Under the pieces are notes generated by a model. It was not told the DNA's origin and searched no databases. It saw nothing but the letters and a program-made list of their open reading frames with translations. The position numbers and the translations under genes were made by a program. From CAVPHV01 sp963821095 (GTDB taxonomy: Bacteria > Actinomycetota > Acidimicrobiia > Spongiisociales > UBA5794), in NCBI GenBank assembly GCA_963821095.1, contig CAWGCJ010000008.1, positions 1-64,000 on the forward strand: DNA of 64,000 nt, read 5' to 3'. Position 1 is the first letter of the stretch. Each line of letters starts with the position of its first letter. Positions 1-8,796 of the stretch are shown here, in pieces.

Positions 1-574
1 GGTGGATGGTGAGAAAGACGGTTTGGTCGCTCCGGTCGATGGTCACCGCCACTGACTTCAGGACGTCGTCGTAGCTGCCGGCTGCGACGGCCGCCCACGC
101 CCCTTCGCCGACGTCGACCTTCCAGCTGAAGTAGATTCGTCGACCTGTGGCGCCGGACGCCTGTCTCAGGAGCTTCTTCAGTCCCTGGGCGGCATCGTCA
201 GGTCCCCGTTCGTAGCGACGGGCGATTCCAAGTAACTCGAAGTCTGCCGACGATGAGCCCGACTGCTGAATCAAGGTGCGCTGATGCTCGAGACCAATGG
301 GAGTCTCCGTTGCGGCAACAACGGTGTCGGGCGGGTCAAGGGTCCCGAACAGCACACCACACTCCGGGACCAGGTTCTCATCGACAACTGGCAAAGACTC
401 CGGTGAGCACTCCACGGGCTGTGGCTCCGGCACCTCGAGCACCGTCGTATCTGGACTAGGGGGTTGGGTGTCGGTTGGTGTCGACTCAGAATCCGAGCAG
501 CCGGCGAGGGCAAGCGCAGTCACAGCCAGGCCCATGCCCAGATACTGTGCGCCTGAACGCCACGCAATCCTCAA
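1..574 (-). CDS. Secreted lipoprotein, C-terminus cut by window edge
   Basis: An open frame on the minus strand runs off the left edge; about 190 residues are visible. The N-terminus has two arginines, a hydrophobic stretch and the lipobox LAGC followed by SDSES, so the protein should be diacylated and anchored outside the membrane. A Thr/Pro/Ser-rich spacer follows, then a globular part with no motif I recognise. I chose the TTG at 574 because it supplies the positively charged n-region and has a GGGGAG ribosome site just upstream. The alternative ATG at 535 would leave a signal peptide with no basic residue. Function unknown. Confidence 0.6.
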   Translation of the reverse strand, partial: MRIAWRSGAQYLGMGLAVTALALAGCSDSESTPTDTQPPSPDTTVLEVPEPQPVECSPESLPVVDENLVPECGVLFGTLDPPDTVVAATETPIGLEHQRTLIQQSGSSSADFELLGIARRYERGPDDAAQGLKKLLRQASGATGRRIYFSWKVDVGEGAWAAVAAGSYDDVLKSVAVTIDRSDQTVFLTIH

Positions 575-689
575 GACTCTCCCCACCGCTCAACGAGCGC
601 CAGACGATAGCCACACCAGTCTCCTGGAAGCCCCGTGCTGCGTGTGGCGGCTATTTTTGGAGCAGACCCTGCGCCAGCGGAGGAGACCC

Positions 690-1873
690 GACGACCTGGA
701 CGTCCCCCACCCCGAACTCTCCCGACGAACAGCGGGTCGTCGAACTGGTCGATCAGCTCGTCGGCGAGCACGACCCCACGGTAACCGCGTCGAGTTCATG
801 GGTGCCCAATTCGACATGGGTCTTGCCTGGGTCCATTCCCGGTGGGTCTCGGTGGCCTCGCGTTGCCCCCGGAGACCAGCAACTGATCAATACACGCCTC
901 GACCCCGTGACTCCCGTCCACGGGTCTTCGACATCCTCGGCCACGGCATGGGGGCACCGATGCTCGTCGCCCATGGAACGAGGCGCAGCTGGCCCGATAC
1001 CTCCGTCCCATGTTCACCGGCGAAGAAGTCTGGTGCCAGCTCTTCAGCGAGCCCGGCGCCGGTAGGACGTGCCGGTCTTTCGACCCGGGCGATCCAAGAT
1101 GGCGACGAATGGGTCGTCAATGGTCAGAAAGTGTGGACAACGGCTGCCCAAATCGCCAAGTTCGGAATGGTGGTGACACGACTGATCCCGATCTTCCCAA
1201 ACACAAGGGTATGACGTATTTCATGATGGACATGGAGGCAGATGGCGTGGAGGTTCGACCCCTCCGGCAAATCACCGGGGAAGGCGAGTTCAACGAGGTC
1301 TACCTCACCGAGTCAGTATTCCCGACTCCAATCGGGTCGGTGAACGTGGTGACGGGTGGCGAGTGCGCTGACGACATTCATGAACGAACGCGTCGCCATC
1401 GGCGCCAGCCCGGCTCCACGCAACTATGGCGCGATCGGAGAGTCCTCGACGTGTGGGCCGAGACCGGTGGAACGACTGTAGGCGGGATGACTCATGCGAC
1501 TCTGGGCGCCGCGGAAGCCGCCCGTCTCACCAATCGGGGCCACAGAAACCGCACCACAGGAACGCCGGGCCCAGAAGGGTCCACGGCGAAACTCGTGTAC
1601 GCCGAACTCAACAAGAAGATCTATGAGATCGCCATCGAGTTGCTCGGAGCCGAGGGGATGCTGTACGACACGTACGAGTTCAACCGCAAGCCCGACCCCT
1701 CCGACGAGGCCCTCGTCGACATCCGGCGCCGGTTCCTGCGGGCGCGTGCGAACTCGATCGAAGGCGGAACGTCCGAGATCATGAAGAACATCCTCGGCGA
1801 ACAGGTACTTGGGCTACCCGGTGAGCCGCGGGTCGACAAGGCCGTCGCCTGGAAGGACGTCCCGAGAAGCTAG
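690..1873 (+). pseudogene. Acyl-CoA dehydrogenase remnant with several frameshifts
   Basis: Acyl-CoA dehydrogenase sequence is recognisable but spread over different reading frames. About 940-1200 reads HGMGAPMLVAHGT and then DGDEWVVNGQKVWTT in one frame. About 1010-1050 and 1195-1320 read MFTGEEVWCQLFSEPGAG and KHKGMTYFMMDMEADGV in another. About 1590-1873 gives the C-terminal substrate/FAD region with the hallmark SIEGGTSEIMKNILGEQ. At least three frame changes are needed, and the middle (about 1350-1560) is poorly conserved. No start codon can be assigned. An intact family member would be about 390 residues and would oxidise an acyl-CoA thioester in beta-oxidation. Treat as a dead gene unless the frameshifts are assembly errors. 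Confidence 0.75.
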
Positions 1874-1984
1874 CGGGGCGCCATTTTTCACCACCCATCA
1901 AACCCCTCAAGTGCGACGCGGCCTCCGCCGATTGTCAGCAAGTGAATTGGTCACGTGCGTTTTCGCGACTCTCTGAGGTAAAGA

Positions 1985-2257
1985 ATGAACTCCTTCAGTG
2001 GTGTAGTTGCATTAGCCGGCGAACCAGAGTCGGCCGTTGCCGCCACGGTTGAGGTCAACGCTGGGATGCTGACGCTCACGGCGGGCGGATCCGAGATCGG
2101 GGTTTGGAGCCTCGAGGAGATCGAGGTCGAGCACGAGCGGCTGGGGCATTCCAACCTGCGCGCCGACGGTGAAGACCTCGTACTGACGACTCCCGACATG
2201 ACCGCGTTCGCCGACGTGGTTGGTGCAGGAGTTGCTGTGGCAGAGCCGAAACGCTAG
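1985..2257 (+). CDS. Small hypothetical protein, probable N-terminal part of a broken gene
   Basis: This 90-residue frame begins MNSFSGVVALAGEP and contains an acidic beta-rich stretch (GSEIGVWSLEEIEVEHERL). It ends at a TAG. The same frame continues without interruption past that TAG for another 330 bases into a Pro/Ala-rich segment, so the stop looks like a nonsense mutation inside a longer protein. That protein's C-terminal membrane domain would be the frame at 3100-4116. No family recognised. It may be translated as a stand-alone small protein. Confidence 0.5.
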   Translation: MNSFSGVVALAGEPESAVAATVEVNAGMLTLTAGGSEIGVWSLEEIEVEHERLGHSNLRADGEDLVLTTPDMTAFADVVGAGVAVAEPKR

Positions 2258-2440
2258 AAGCGGCGACGGTTCGGGTTCCGCTCGGGACGAGCCAAGACCA
2301 CGGATTCCGAATCAGCAGCCGAACTCGAGCCGGCGCAGCCGGCCGTTGTGGTGCCGCCGCCTCCCCCGCCGGCGGACGACATCCAACCGAACCAGTTTGC
2401 GGAAGCCGCCACCGAGGCCGCCATTGCGGTCGAACCCGGC

Positions 2441-2627
2441 GTCACCACCCCAGCAGACATGCCCGCCTTCCTCACCCAGCACAAACCTTTCCCCGCAGAC
2501 CCCGAACCCGACGTCACCACCCCAGCAGACATGCCCGCCTTCCTCACCGAACAAGACCTCCCCGCAGACCCCGAACCCGTCTTCTAAACCAATCCCGACA
2601 TGCCCGCCTTTGTTGACGATGAGTACC
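2441..2627 (+). repeat. 72-bp tandem coding repeats
   Basis: Two near-identical 72-bp units begin at 2441 and 2513, each reading VTTPADMPAFLT then a variable stretch and PADPEP. A third, truncated and diverged unit (PDMPAFVDDEYLP) follows at about 2588. The period is 24 codons, so copy-number change would keep the reading frame. Confidence 0.8.
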
Positions 2628-2932
2628 TTCCGTCGGCACCGATTAGCGACCCGGCGGACCATGGAGCGCCGACGCCCGAACCGTCCATCGAGACGATCCC
2701 CGATTTCGCCGGTTCCGCAACCGATGAATCGTCTGAGATGTCCCCTCTCATCGGCGCTGCTGCTCCACCCTCCTGGACCGACTCCGCCGAAGCCGCGTTC
2801 GTAACGTCCCCCGCCGCTGAGGAGAAGGAGTCGTCCATCTCGTTTGCCCCGACCCCACCACCAATGCTCGGGTCCGTTGCGGAAACGACCATCGAGCCTC
2901 CGCAACCGGCTTCAGCCGCAGAACCCACCCCT

Positions 2933-3085
2933 GAACCCGCCTTCAGCTTCGCCGCACCAGGGCCCCATCTTCGACACCACCCCGGCAGTACCAATCGCAT
3001 AACCCATCCTGGAACCCGCCTTCGACTTCGCCGCACCAGAACCCATCTTCGACACCACCCCGGCGGAACCAATCGCAGTAACCTG
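2933..3085 (+). repeat. 78/79-bp tandem coding repeats
   Basis: Two units begin at 2933 and 3012, reading EPAFDFAAPEPIFDTTPA. The first unit is 79 bp because of one extra base in a GGGCCCC run, which breaks the reading frame; the second has the expected 26-codon length. Confidence 0.75.
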
Positions 3086-3099
3086 CCGATGAGTCCCTC

Positions 3100-4116
3100 A
3101 TGGCCGTGGAGCCAGTCACCCCGGTAGCGGTGAGCAATGACATCGGTTCCGCGCCGGAAACCGACCTCCCCGCGACCGAATCGTGGAGCGAGGATTCGCT
3201 TGTCGCGCCGAACGGGACACCTACCGGTGACGCCGTCTCGGCGGTTGCAGGGTGGGATGCGCCTCCGGTGGTGACCGGCCGCTGGCCCGAACCGGACAAG
3301 CCCGCTGAGCCCGCCGTGGAACCGATTCCGGAGGCCGTTGCCTCCGAGCCGGAAACACACCACGCCGCACCTTTGCTGGAGGAGACAGTTCCTCGCCACG
3401 AGACGGACGCCGAAGCACTCGGCGCCGCGGTGAGCGGCCCGACCGAAGAACCGGCAACTCCTGCAGGCGACGATGTGTCGGATGCGGCGGGACGCGACGT
3501 GCCTGCCATCGCCGGAATCGCTGCCGTCGCCACACCGGACCGCTACGTCACGGTGGAACCCGACGAAGACCTCGCGGCCCGGCCCGAGCACGGAGCCGAC
3601 ATGGCAACCCAGGAGGAGATCAGTGCCTGGATCGCCGATGTGAACGGCGATGCCGTTCCCGAAGAGGACCAGATCGGCGGGGTGGTCCCCAGTCGATTTG
3701 ATGCATTGCGAACCCGGTCTGCCGAGAACTACTCGGACGAGAACGTGCTGAGCACTCCGCTGACCATGGCCATGTTCTTCACGGCCATCGCCCTCGTAGT
3801 CGGCGCCCTGCTGTCCTGGGGAATCTACGCGCTGTCGGACTCCTTTCCGGTTGAACGGCTGGTCTCTGCCGTGGCCGCCTTTGCCGTCGCCGGCGGGGCG
3901 TATCTCGGATGGCGCCAAGACCGGCGCATCGCCGGATCCATCTTCGCCCTCGGTGGTGGAATCCTGGCTCTGGCCGCGGTCTACGCCTACGCCCGCGAAG
4001 CGGACATCGGCATCGGCTTCCTGCTGGCCACCGCCGGAGCGGTTGCCGCGGTGGTGCTGGGCATCGTGGGCGTGACTCGCTTCGGACACGGCCCTGATCC
4101 CCGCATCCGCGACTAG
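3100..4116 (+). CDS. Hypothetical protein with acidic linker and C-terminal membrane domain
   Basis: 338 residues. The first 200 or so are low-complexity, rich in Pro, Ala, Glu and Thr (for example PEPDKPAEPAVEPIPEA). Four hydrophobic segments follow at about residues 225-245, 255-275, 285-305 and 310-330, the first reading MAMFFTAIALVVGALLSWG. The start ATG lies inside repetitive linker sequence and may only be the point where the frame reopens after upstream stops, so the native protein was probably longer and included the frames from 1985. No enzymatic motif is visible. Function unknown. Confidence 0.55.
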   Translation: MAVEPVTPVAVSNDIGSAPETDLPATESWSEDSLVAPNGTPTGDAVSAVAGWDAPPVVTGRWPEPDKPAEPAVEPIPEAVASEPETHHAAPLLEETVPRHETDAEALGAAVSGPTEEPATPAGDDVSDAAGRDVPAIAGIAAVATPDRYVTVEPDEDLAARPEHGADMATQEEISAWIADVNGDAVPEEDQIGGVVPSRFDALRTRSAENYSDENVLSTPLTMAMFFTAIALVVGALLSWGIYALSDSFPVERLVSAVAAFAVAGGAYLGWRQDRRIAGSIFALGGGILALAAVYAYAREADIGIGFLLATAGAVAAVVLGIVGVTRFGHGPDPRIRD

Positions 4117-4262
4117 ACGCTACGAACCCACCGCACCCACGGCGAAACTGATGGGCGCGCCTCGTGTCATCCCCGCGCCGCGTACGCTCAAACCATCGAA
4201 CGCCCGGTCGGCACGCGGTCGGTGAGCACTGCAGAACGTCGGACCCCTTGTCCGACCGACGG

Positions 4263-5663
4263 TCAGCCTTGGTCGTGGCCTTCCCGCCACGCGTCGAGCA
4301 GGGCATGTGCCTCATCAACCGAGTACGGCCCATCTTCGATCCGGCGTTCCAGCAACTCCCTCATGATCTCGCCGACGAGCGGACCCGGAGCGAGGCCGAG
4401 GTAGGCCATGACGTCGTTTCCGTCGATCGGGGGGCGTAACGCATCGAGTTCCTCCTGCTTGCGCAGTTCGTCGATTCGGACCTCGAGTTCGTCGATCCGG
4501 CGCTGAATACTCCTGGCCCTCTTCTCGTTTCGGGTCGTGACATCGCAACGAACCAGTTCGTTGAGGAGAGGAAGGAGTGGCCCTGAGTCGCGCACGTAAC
4601 GGCGGACCGCGGAGTCGGTCCATCCCATCTTGAAGGTGTGGGGCCGCATGTGGAGAAAGACCAACTGGCTGACGTCCCGCACCATCTGTTTTGAGTAGCG
4701 CAGTGCCCGCATGCGATCACGCGTCATCCGGGCGCCAACCACCTCGTGGTGATGAAATGACACGCCACCTGGGCCGAACTGGCGGGTCGCCGGTTTGCCG
4801 ACGTCGTGAAACAGCGCCGCCAGGCGCAGTTCCAGGATGGGATTGGTTTTCTCGACTACCGCAATCGTGTGAGCCAACACGTCTTTGTGCCGTTGATACG
4901 GATCTTGTTCCAGGGCGAGGGCAGGAACCTCGGGGATGAACTCGTCGGCAAGGCCGGTGTCCACCACCCCGGAAAACCCAGCACCAACGTGGTCTCCGAT
5001 CATCAACTTGTCGAGTTCGTCTCGAATCCGTTCCGCCGACACGATCTCAAGGCGTTGGTGCATCGATCTCACTGCACCGACCGCAGCCGTATCAGGAGCA
5101 AACCCAAGGGTGGAGACGAACCGGAACAGGCGCAGCATTCGCAGTGGGTCGTCCCCAAAGGCGATGGCGGGGTCGAGTGGAGTGCGCAGCAACCGCCCGA
5201 CGAGGTCGACCAACCCTTGGTGGGGATCGATCATCACGGGAACCTCGCCGGGGGCGCCGGGGAGTTGCATCGCCATGGCGTTGACGGTGAAGTCGCGCCG
5301 AGAGAGGTCCTCAGCGATGCTGTCGGAGAAGGTCACTTCCGGCTTGCGGCTCTCACCCCGGTAGAGCTCGGAACGGAACGTTGTGATTTCGAACACCCGC
5401 CCGTGCTTGATCGCCCCCACCGTGCCGTACACCTCACCGGCCAGATACAGGTCGTCTGCCCACGGCGCGACAATCTCTTTGATGACGTCGGGACGGGCCT
5501 CGGTCGTGAAATCGAGGTCCTCTGCCTTCCGATCGAGCAACGCATCGCGTACGGTGCCCCCTACGAGGTAGAGGTGATATCCGGCGGCGGCAAAACGTCG
5601 AGCCAGCTCGACGGGCGGAGCGTCCGTTCGCAGCAGTGGTTCGAGCCGAGGTGGAACCGTCAT
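4263..5663 (-). CDS. cca: CCA tRNA nucleotidyltransferase
   Basis: Adds or repairs the CCA end of tRNAs. The 466-residue protein opens with the class II nucleotidyltransferase head: YLVGGTVRDALLDRK, then the metal-binding DLDFTTEA. Next come the RRDFTVNAMA motif, the RRLxRTPLDP-type basic region and the PolyA_pol RNA-binding helices. A C-terminal HD domain follows, with HDVGK and HHHEVVGA. The HD extension is usual in actinobacterial Cca. In this phylum cca sits upstream of the mviN-sigM-trxB cluster, matching the layout here. Convergent with the preceding frame. Strong call by motif order and length. Confidence 0.93.
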   Translation of the reverse strand: MTVPPRLEPLLRTDAPPVELARRFAAAGYHLYLVGGTVRDALLDRKAEDLDFTTEARPDVIKEIVAPWADDLYLAGEVYGTVGAIKHGRVFEITTFRSELYRGESRKPEVTFSDSIAEDLSRRDFTVNAMAMQLPGAPGEVPVMIDPHQGLVDLVGRLLRTPLDPAIAFGDDPLRMLRLFRFVSTLGFAPDTAAVGAVRSMHQRLEIVSAERIRDELDKLMIGDHVGAGFSGVVDTGLADEFIPEVPALALEQDPYQRHKDVLAHTIAVVEKTNPILELRLAALFHDVGKPATRQFGPGGVSFHHHEVVGARMTRDRMRALRYSKQMVRDVSQLVFLHMRPHTFKMGWTDSAVRRYVRDSGPLLPLLNELVRCDVTTRNEKRARSIQRRIDELEVRIDELRKQEELDALRPPIDGNDVMAYLGLAPGPLVGEIMRELLERRIEDGPYSVDEAHALLDAWREGHDQG

Positions 5664-5710
5664 GATGGCCGGAGGTTACCGACGATGCCGCACCGCGCCG
5701 TCCTGCGCCG

Positions 5711-6370
5711 TCACGCCAACCTCCACTTGTTGGCCAGCGCATCGGCGTATTCGTTCCACCGATAGCCGGAGTGCGCTGCGATCCACTCCATCTCGAGCTC
5801 CGGGCGACGCCGGAAGGCGTAGTAGGCGGACTTGACCAGGTCGAGGTTCTCCACCGGACCGCTCTTGCGTTTCCAGCCGCGTTTCTCCCAACCCGCCGCC
5901 CACTGGGTGATGGTATTGATGGTCAACTTGCTGTCCGCATACACAATCACAGGAGTCCCCACGGGCACCAGCTTGGCGGCTTCGATGACGGCGGTCAGTT
6001 CCATCCGGTTGTTGGTCGTGTCGGGATCGTGACCGTGGGCCTCGGCGATGATCTCTCCGTCGGCGACATAGACCGCACCCCACCCCCCCGGCCCGGGATT
6101 GGGAACGGACCCGCCGTCCGTGAACACACCTGTCGTCGGGCCCGTCGTGAACTTCGCGAGCACTTCGTCGGTCGTGTACAGCGCGGTCGTACCCGAACCG
6201 CGTCGCGTCGACGTGCGCCGCCGTTGGCTGCCGCCGGGGCCTTTTGGCGAAGTCGATCCGCCGTCTCGACAGGCCCGGCACTGGCGGGGGGTCCAACCTG
6301 GGTAGCGGTCGAGGACGTTCTGTGACAAAGAGAAGGTCGCGCCACAATCGCGGCAGGTGAACTCTGGCAT
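5711..6370 (-). CDS. rnhA: Ribonuclease HI with N-terminal zinc ribbon
   Basis: Degrades the RNA strand of RNA-DNA hybrids. The C-terminal 150 residues carry the RNase HI catalytic set: FTDGGS (Asp), NRMELTAVIEA (Glu), YADSKLTI (Asp) and AHSGYRWNEYADALA (His and Asp). The first 40 residues form an extra domain with CRDCG and CRACRDGG, a two-CxxC zinc-ribbon-like module that would coordinate one metal. That fusion is seen in some bacterial RNases H and may help nucleic-acid binding. Lies just upstream of cca on the same strand, with a 47-bp gap. Confidence 0.92.
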   Translation of the reverse strand: MPEFTCRDCGATFSLSQNVLDRYPGWTPRQCRACRDGGSTSPKGPGGSQRRRTSTRRGSGTTALYTTDEVLAKFTTGPTTGVFTDGGSVPNPGPGGWGAVYVADGEIIAEAHGHDPDTTNNRMELTAVIEAAKLVPVGTPVIVYADSKLTINTITQWAAGWEKRGWKRKSGPVENLDLVKSAYYAFRRRPELEMEWIAAHSGYRWNEYADALANKWRLA

Positions 6371-6475
6371 GTGGGAGAGGCTACCGCGCCCAACGTCACC
6401 CAGACGCGAACAACCGGCCGCCGGCCCCGGTGGGGTCGGAATCGGCCGGTCTTCGCTGGCGCCAGCGCATCTGGC

Positions 6476-7564
6476 TCAGGCGGAGCGTACTCCCATTGCC
6501 TGGGCGGCGAGCTTGAGATCTGTCGGGTCGGTGGCGTTGGCCACCGCATCGTGGAATTCGACCACACCATCCTCATACAACTTCAGGAGTGCCTGATCGA
6601 AGCTCTGACAGCCGTGGAACGAGCCTTCGACGATCAGCTCTTGAATCCTCGAGGACCGCTCCTCATCGGCGATCGACTCGAACATCCGCTCGTAGTTGGT
6701 GAGTACTTCGACGGCGGGAACCCGGCCGCGGCCATCGGCGCGCGGCACGAGACGTTGGGCAACGACCCCACGCAGTACCGCAGCCAGGATCAGGCGTGCC
6801 TGCTTGCGCTCATGGACCGGAAAGGCCTCCACGATCCGTTTCACGGCCTCAACCGCGTCCACGGTATGCATGGCGGCCAGCACCAGGTGACCCGTCTCCG
6901 CGGCACGCAGCACCCCGCGAACGCTCTCGAGATTCCGCATCTCGCTGGCCATGATCACGTCGGGGTCTTGGCGAACCACCCGGCGGAGTCCCTCTTCCAT
7001 CGATGCGGTGTCGAGACCAATCTCGCGCTGGCTCACGATGGACATCTTGTCGGGGAACAGAACCTCGATCGGGTCCTCGAGTGTGATGATGTTGACCCGA
7101 CGTGTTGAGTTGATGTGGTCGATCATCGCCGCCAGCGCGGTGGTCTTGCCGGAGCCTGCCGCGCCGCAGACCACAATGAGCCCACGTTGGTGAGCACAGA
7201 GTTGGGTCAGCACCTTCGGCATCCCCAGATCCTCGAAGCTCTGGCTCGTCGGGTTCACTGCGCGAACCACCAGGTTGACCGATCCGCGTTGGCGGTAGAC
7301 GTTCACCCGGAAGCGACCGAGCGATGCCTTTCCGTAGGCGAAATCGGTTTCGTGATCGACCGCAAATTCCTCACGGGCACGGTCCGTCAGCACCTGTTCC
7401 GCGAAGTTCGAAGTGTCGTCTGCAGAGAGTTTGGGGAGTTCCGCCAGTTGAAGCACGCCGTCAATCCGGTAGGCGGGCGGTGATCCGACTTTGAGGTGAA
7501 GGTCGGATCCTTCCACGGAGAGCAGCTTGGCGAGCAGCTCATCCAAAGTTGGAATGGTGTCCAT
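6476..7564 (-). CDS. pilT: PilT-type twitching ATPase
   Basis: Hexameric ATPase expected to power retraction of type IV pili from the cytoplasmic side. Visible in order: an N-terminal PilT domain (SDLHLKVGSPPAYRIDG), Walker A GAAGSGKTT, Asp box (ITLEDPIEV), a Walker B region VIMASEMRN, and the His-box helix TGHLVLAAMHT. The Walker B motif is normally GEMRD; here it is SEMRN, so the Asp of the signature is replaced. The ATG at 7564 (MDTIPTLDELL) is preferred because upstream codons code for nothing family-like. No other pilus genes are present in this window. About 362 residues, the family's usual length. Confidence 0.85.
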   Translation of the reverse strand: MDTIPTLDELLAKLLSVEGSDLHLKVGSPPAYRIDGVLQLAELPKLSADDTSNFAEQVLTDRAREEFAVDHETDFAYGKASLGRFRVNVYRQRGSVNLVVRAVNPTSQSFEDLGMPKVLTQLCAHQRGLIVVCGAAGSGKTTALAAMIDHINSTRRVNIITLEDPIEVLFPDKMSIVSQREIGLDTASMEEGLRRVVRQDPDVIMASEMRNLESVRGVLRAAETGHLVLAAMHTVDAVEAVKRIVEAFPVHERKQARLILAAVLRGVVAQRLVPRADGRGRVPAVEVLTNYERMFESIADEERSSRIQELIVEGSFHGCQSFDQALLKLYEDGVVEFHDAVANATDPTDLKLAAQAMGVRSA

Positions 7565-7714
7565 CGTGATATTCGTCCTGTCCATTCGAGCGGTGCTGAC
7601 CAGGAAACATCGGAAGAACATCACCAGTTCTTGAACGGCTTGCGTTTCTCCAGAGCAGAAGTCAAACCCGGGCATCCGGCCTTCTGGGACACATGCCGAA
7701 CCGCGAGCTTCTCC

Positions 7715-8713
7715 TCAGGCTCTAGCGGCGGCCACGTGCCTGATGACCTTCCACGCCCCTGAGGTTCCCGTCGCCTCAACCGGCGGTGGGTCGGGCGCGT
7801 CGCCTGCACTGCCCCGCAAGGTGGCGGCGGTCGATGCGGTCAGGGCCGCCAGGTCGTAGCCTCCTTCGAGGAAGAACACGGTTCGTTGTGCCGGCATGAC
7901 CTTGGCCAACATGGCAGCCATCGCCGCATAGTCGGACTCCTCGAGCAGGATGTCTGCCAGTGGGTCCGCACGATGGGCGTCAAATCCAGAAGACACCAGC
8001 AGCCAGTCGGGTTCGAATTCCTCCAGGATCGGGACAATGACCCATCGCATCGCCCACCGGTACGGCGCACCCTCGGTTGCCCGCGGCATCGGGAAGTTGA
8101 CCGTCGTCCCCCGACCTTCGCCGGTTCCCGTCTCGTCAACCCACCCGGTTCCCGGGTACGCCGGAAACTCATGGAGCGACACATACAGCACATTGGGATC
8201 GTCGTAGAACGTCCGCTGCGTGCCGTTGCCGTGGTGCACATCCCAGTCGACGATGGCGACCTTGTTGCCCTGTGACGTCAAACGGCGGGCCGTAATCGCG
8301 ATGTTGTTGAAGAGGCAGAACCCCATCGCCTGATCCTCCAATGCATGATGTCCCGGGGGGCGCATCGCAACAAACCCAACGTCGGCGATCCCGTTCGCCA
8401 GAGCGTCGACGGCCGCCAGTCCGCCGCCGGCCGACAACAACGCCGCCTCCCACGAGGCCGGTACCGCTACGGTGTCGGGGTCGAACGCTCCACCGCCCGA
8501 CGCGCAGAACCTCTCAACGGAGGCGATGTAGCCGGCATCGTGGACCAAAGCCAGGTCCTCGAAACGCGCCGGGGAGGGTTCGATCTCGACCACAGAGAGC
8601 CCAGACTCGTACACCCCGGCAATGGTCGCCGGGATTCGGTCGGGCCGTTCCGGATGGAATCGGCCCGTTTCGTGCCGCAGACTCGAGTCGTGTGTGACGA
8701 GGGCAACCCGCAT
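7715..8713 (-). CDS. Histone-deacetylase-superfamily hydrolase (AcuC/HdaH-like)
   Basis: Zinc-dependent amidohydrolase that removes acetyl groups from lysines, polyamines or small molecules; the substrate is not predictable from sequence. Motifs in order: PPGHHAL (active-site His pair), VDWDVHHGNGT (metal Asp and His), SSGFDAHRADPL (second metal Asp) and EGGYDL (transition-state Tyr). The chosen ATG at 8713 gives MRVALVTHDSS and 332 residues, normal for the class. A divergent GNAT acetyltransferase starts 84 bp away, so the pair could form a reversible acetylation unit (inference). Confidence 0.88.
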   Translation of the reverse strand: MRVALVTHDSSLRHETGRFHPERPDRIPATIAGVYESGLSVVEIEPSPARFEDLALVHDAGYIASVERFCASGGGAFDPDTVAVPASWEAALLSAGGGLAAVDALANGIADVGFVAMRPPGHHALEDQAMGFCLFNNIAITARRLTSQGNKVAIVDWDVHHGNGTQRTFYDDPNVLYVSLHEFPAYPGTGWVDETGTGEGRGTTVNFPMPRATEGAPYRWAMRWVIVPILEEFEPDWLLVSSGFDAHRADPLADILLEESDYAAMAAMLAKVMPAQRTVFFLEGGYDLAALTASTAATLRGSAGDAPDPPPVEATGTSGAWKVIRHVAAARA

Positions 8714-8796
8714 GGGGCCCATCTTCGCGCTTACGACAGGAGAACACTCAACCGGGGGTACGCTGAACGCCGCAACCACACCCCTGGAAAAGGAAC

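Larger units (their letters stand above)
2258..3127 (+). pseudogene. Pro/Ala-rich repeat linker with in-frame stops and a frameshift
   Basis: In the frame of the preceding ORF this segment reads VVVPPPPPPADDIQPNQ and then Pro/Ala/Thr-rich repeats. It is interrupted by TAA at 2585-2587 and then loses frame near 2970. The shift is explained by one extra base in the first of two 78-bp repeats (CAGGGCCCC against CAGAACCC in the second copy). In the shifted frame there is another TAA near 2999 and a TGA just before the frame at 3100 opens. Composition fits an extended, disordered linker between a small N-terminal domain and a C-terminal membrane domain. Likely decayed; a cluster of base-call errors is the alternative, but that would not readily make three stops. 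Confidence 0.55.

Noticed and set aside
2441..3085. CRISPR-like or tandem non-coding array
   Set aside because: Units are contiguous, keep codon periodicity and translate to Pro/Ala repeats; there are no spacers.
2584..4089. 501-residue open frame on the minus strand opposite the repeat-rich gene
   Set aside because: Low-complexity Arg/Gly translation with no family pattern; it mirrors the GC-rich coding strand opposite.
6476..7675. Longer PilT start at 7675
   Set aside because: The extra 37 residues are unlike the family and lack a ribosome site.
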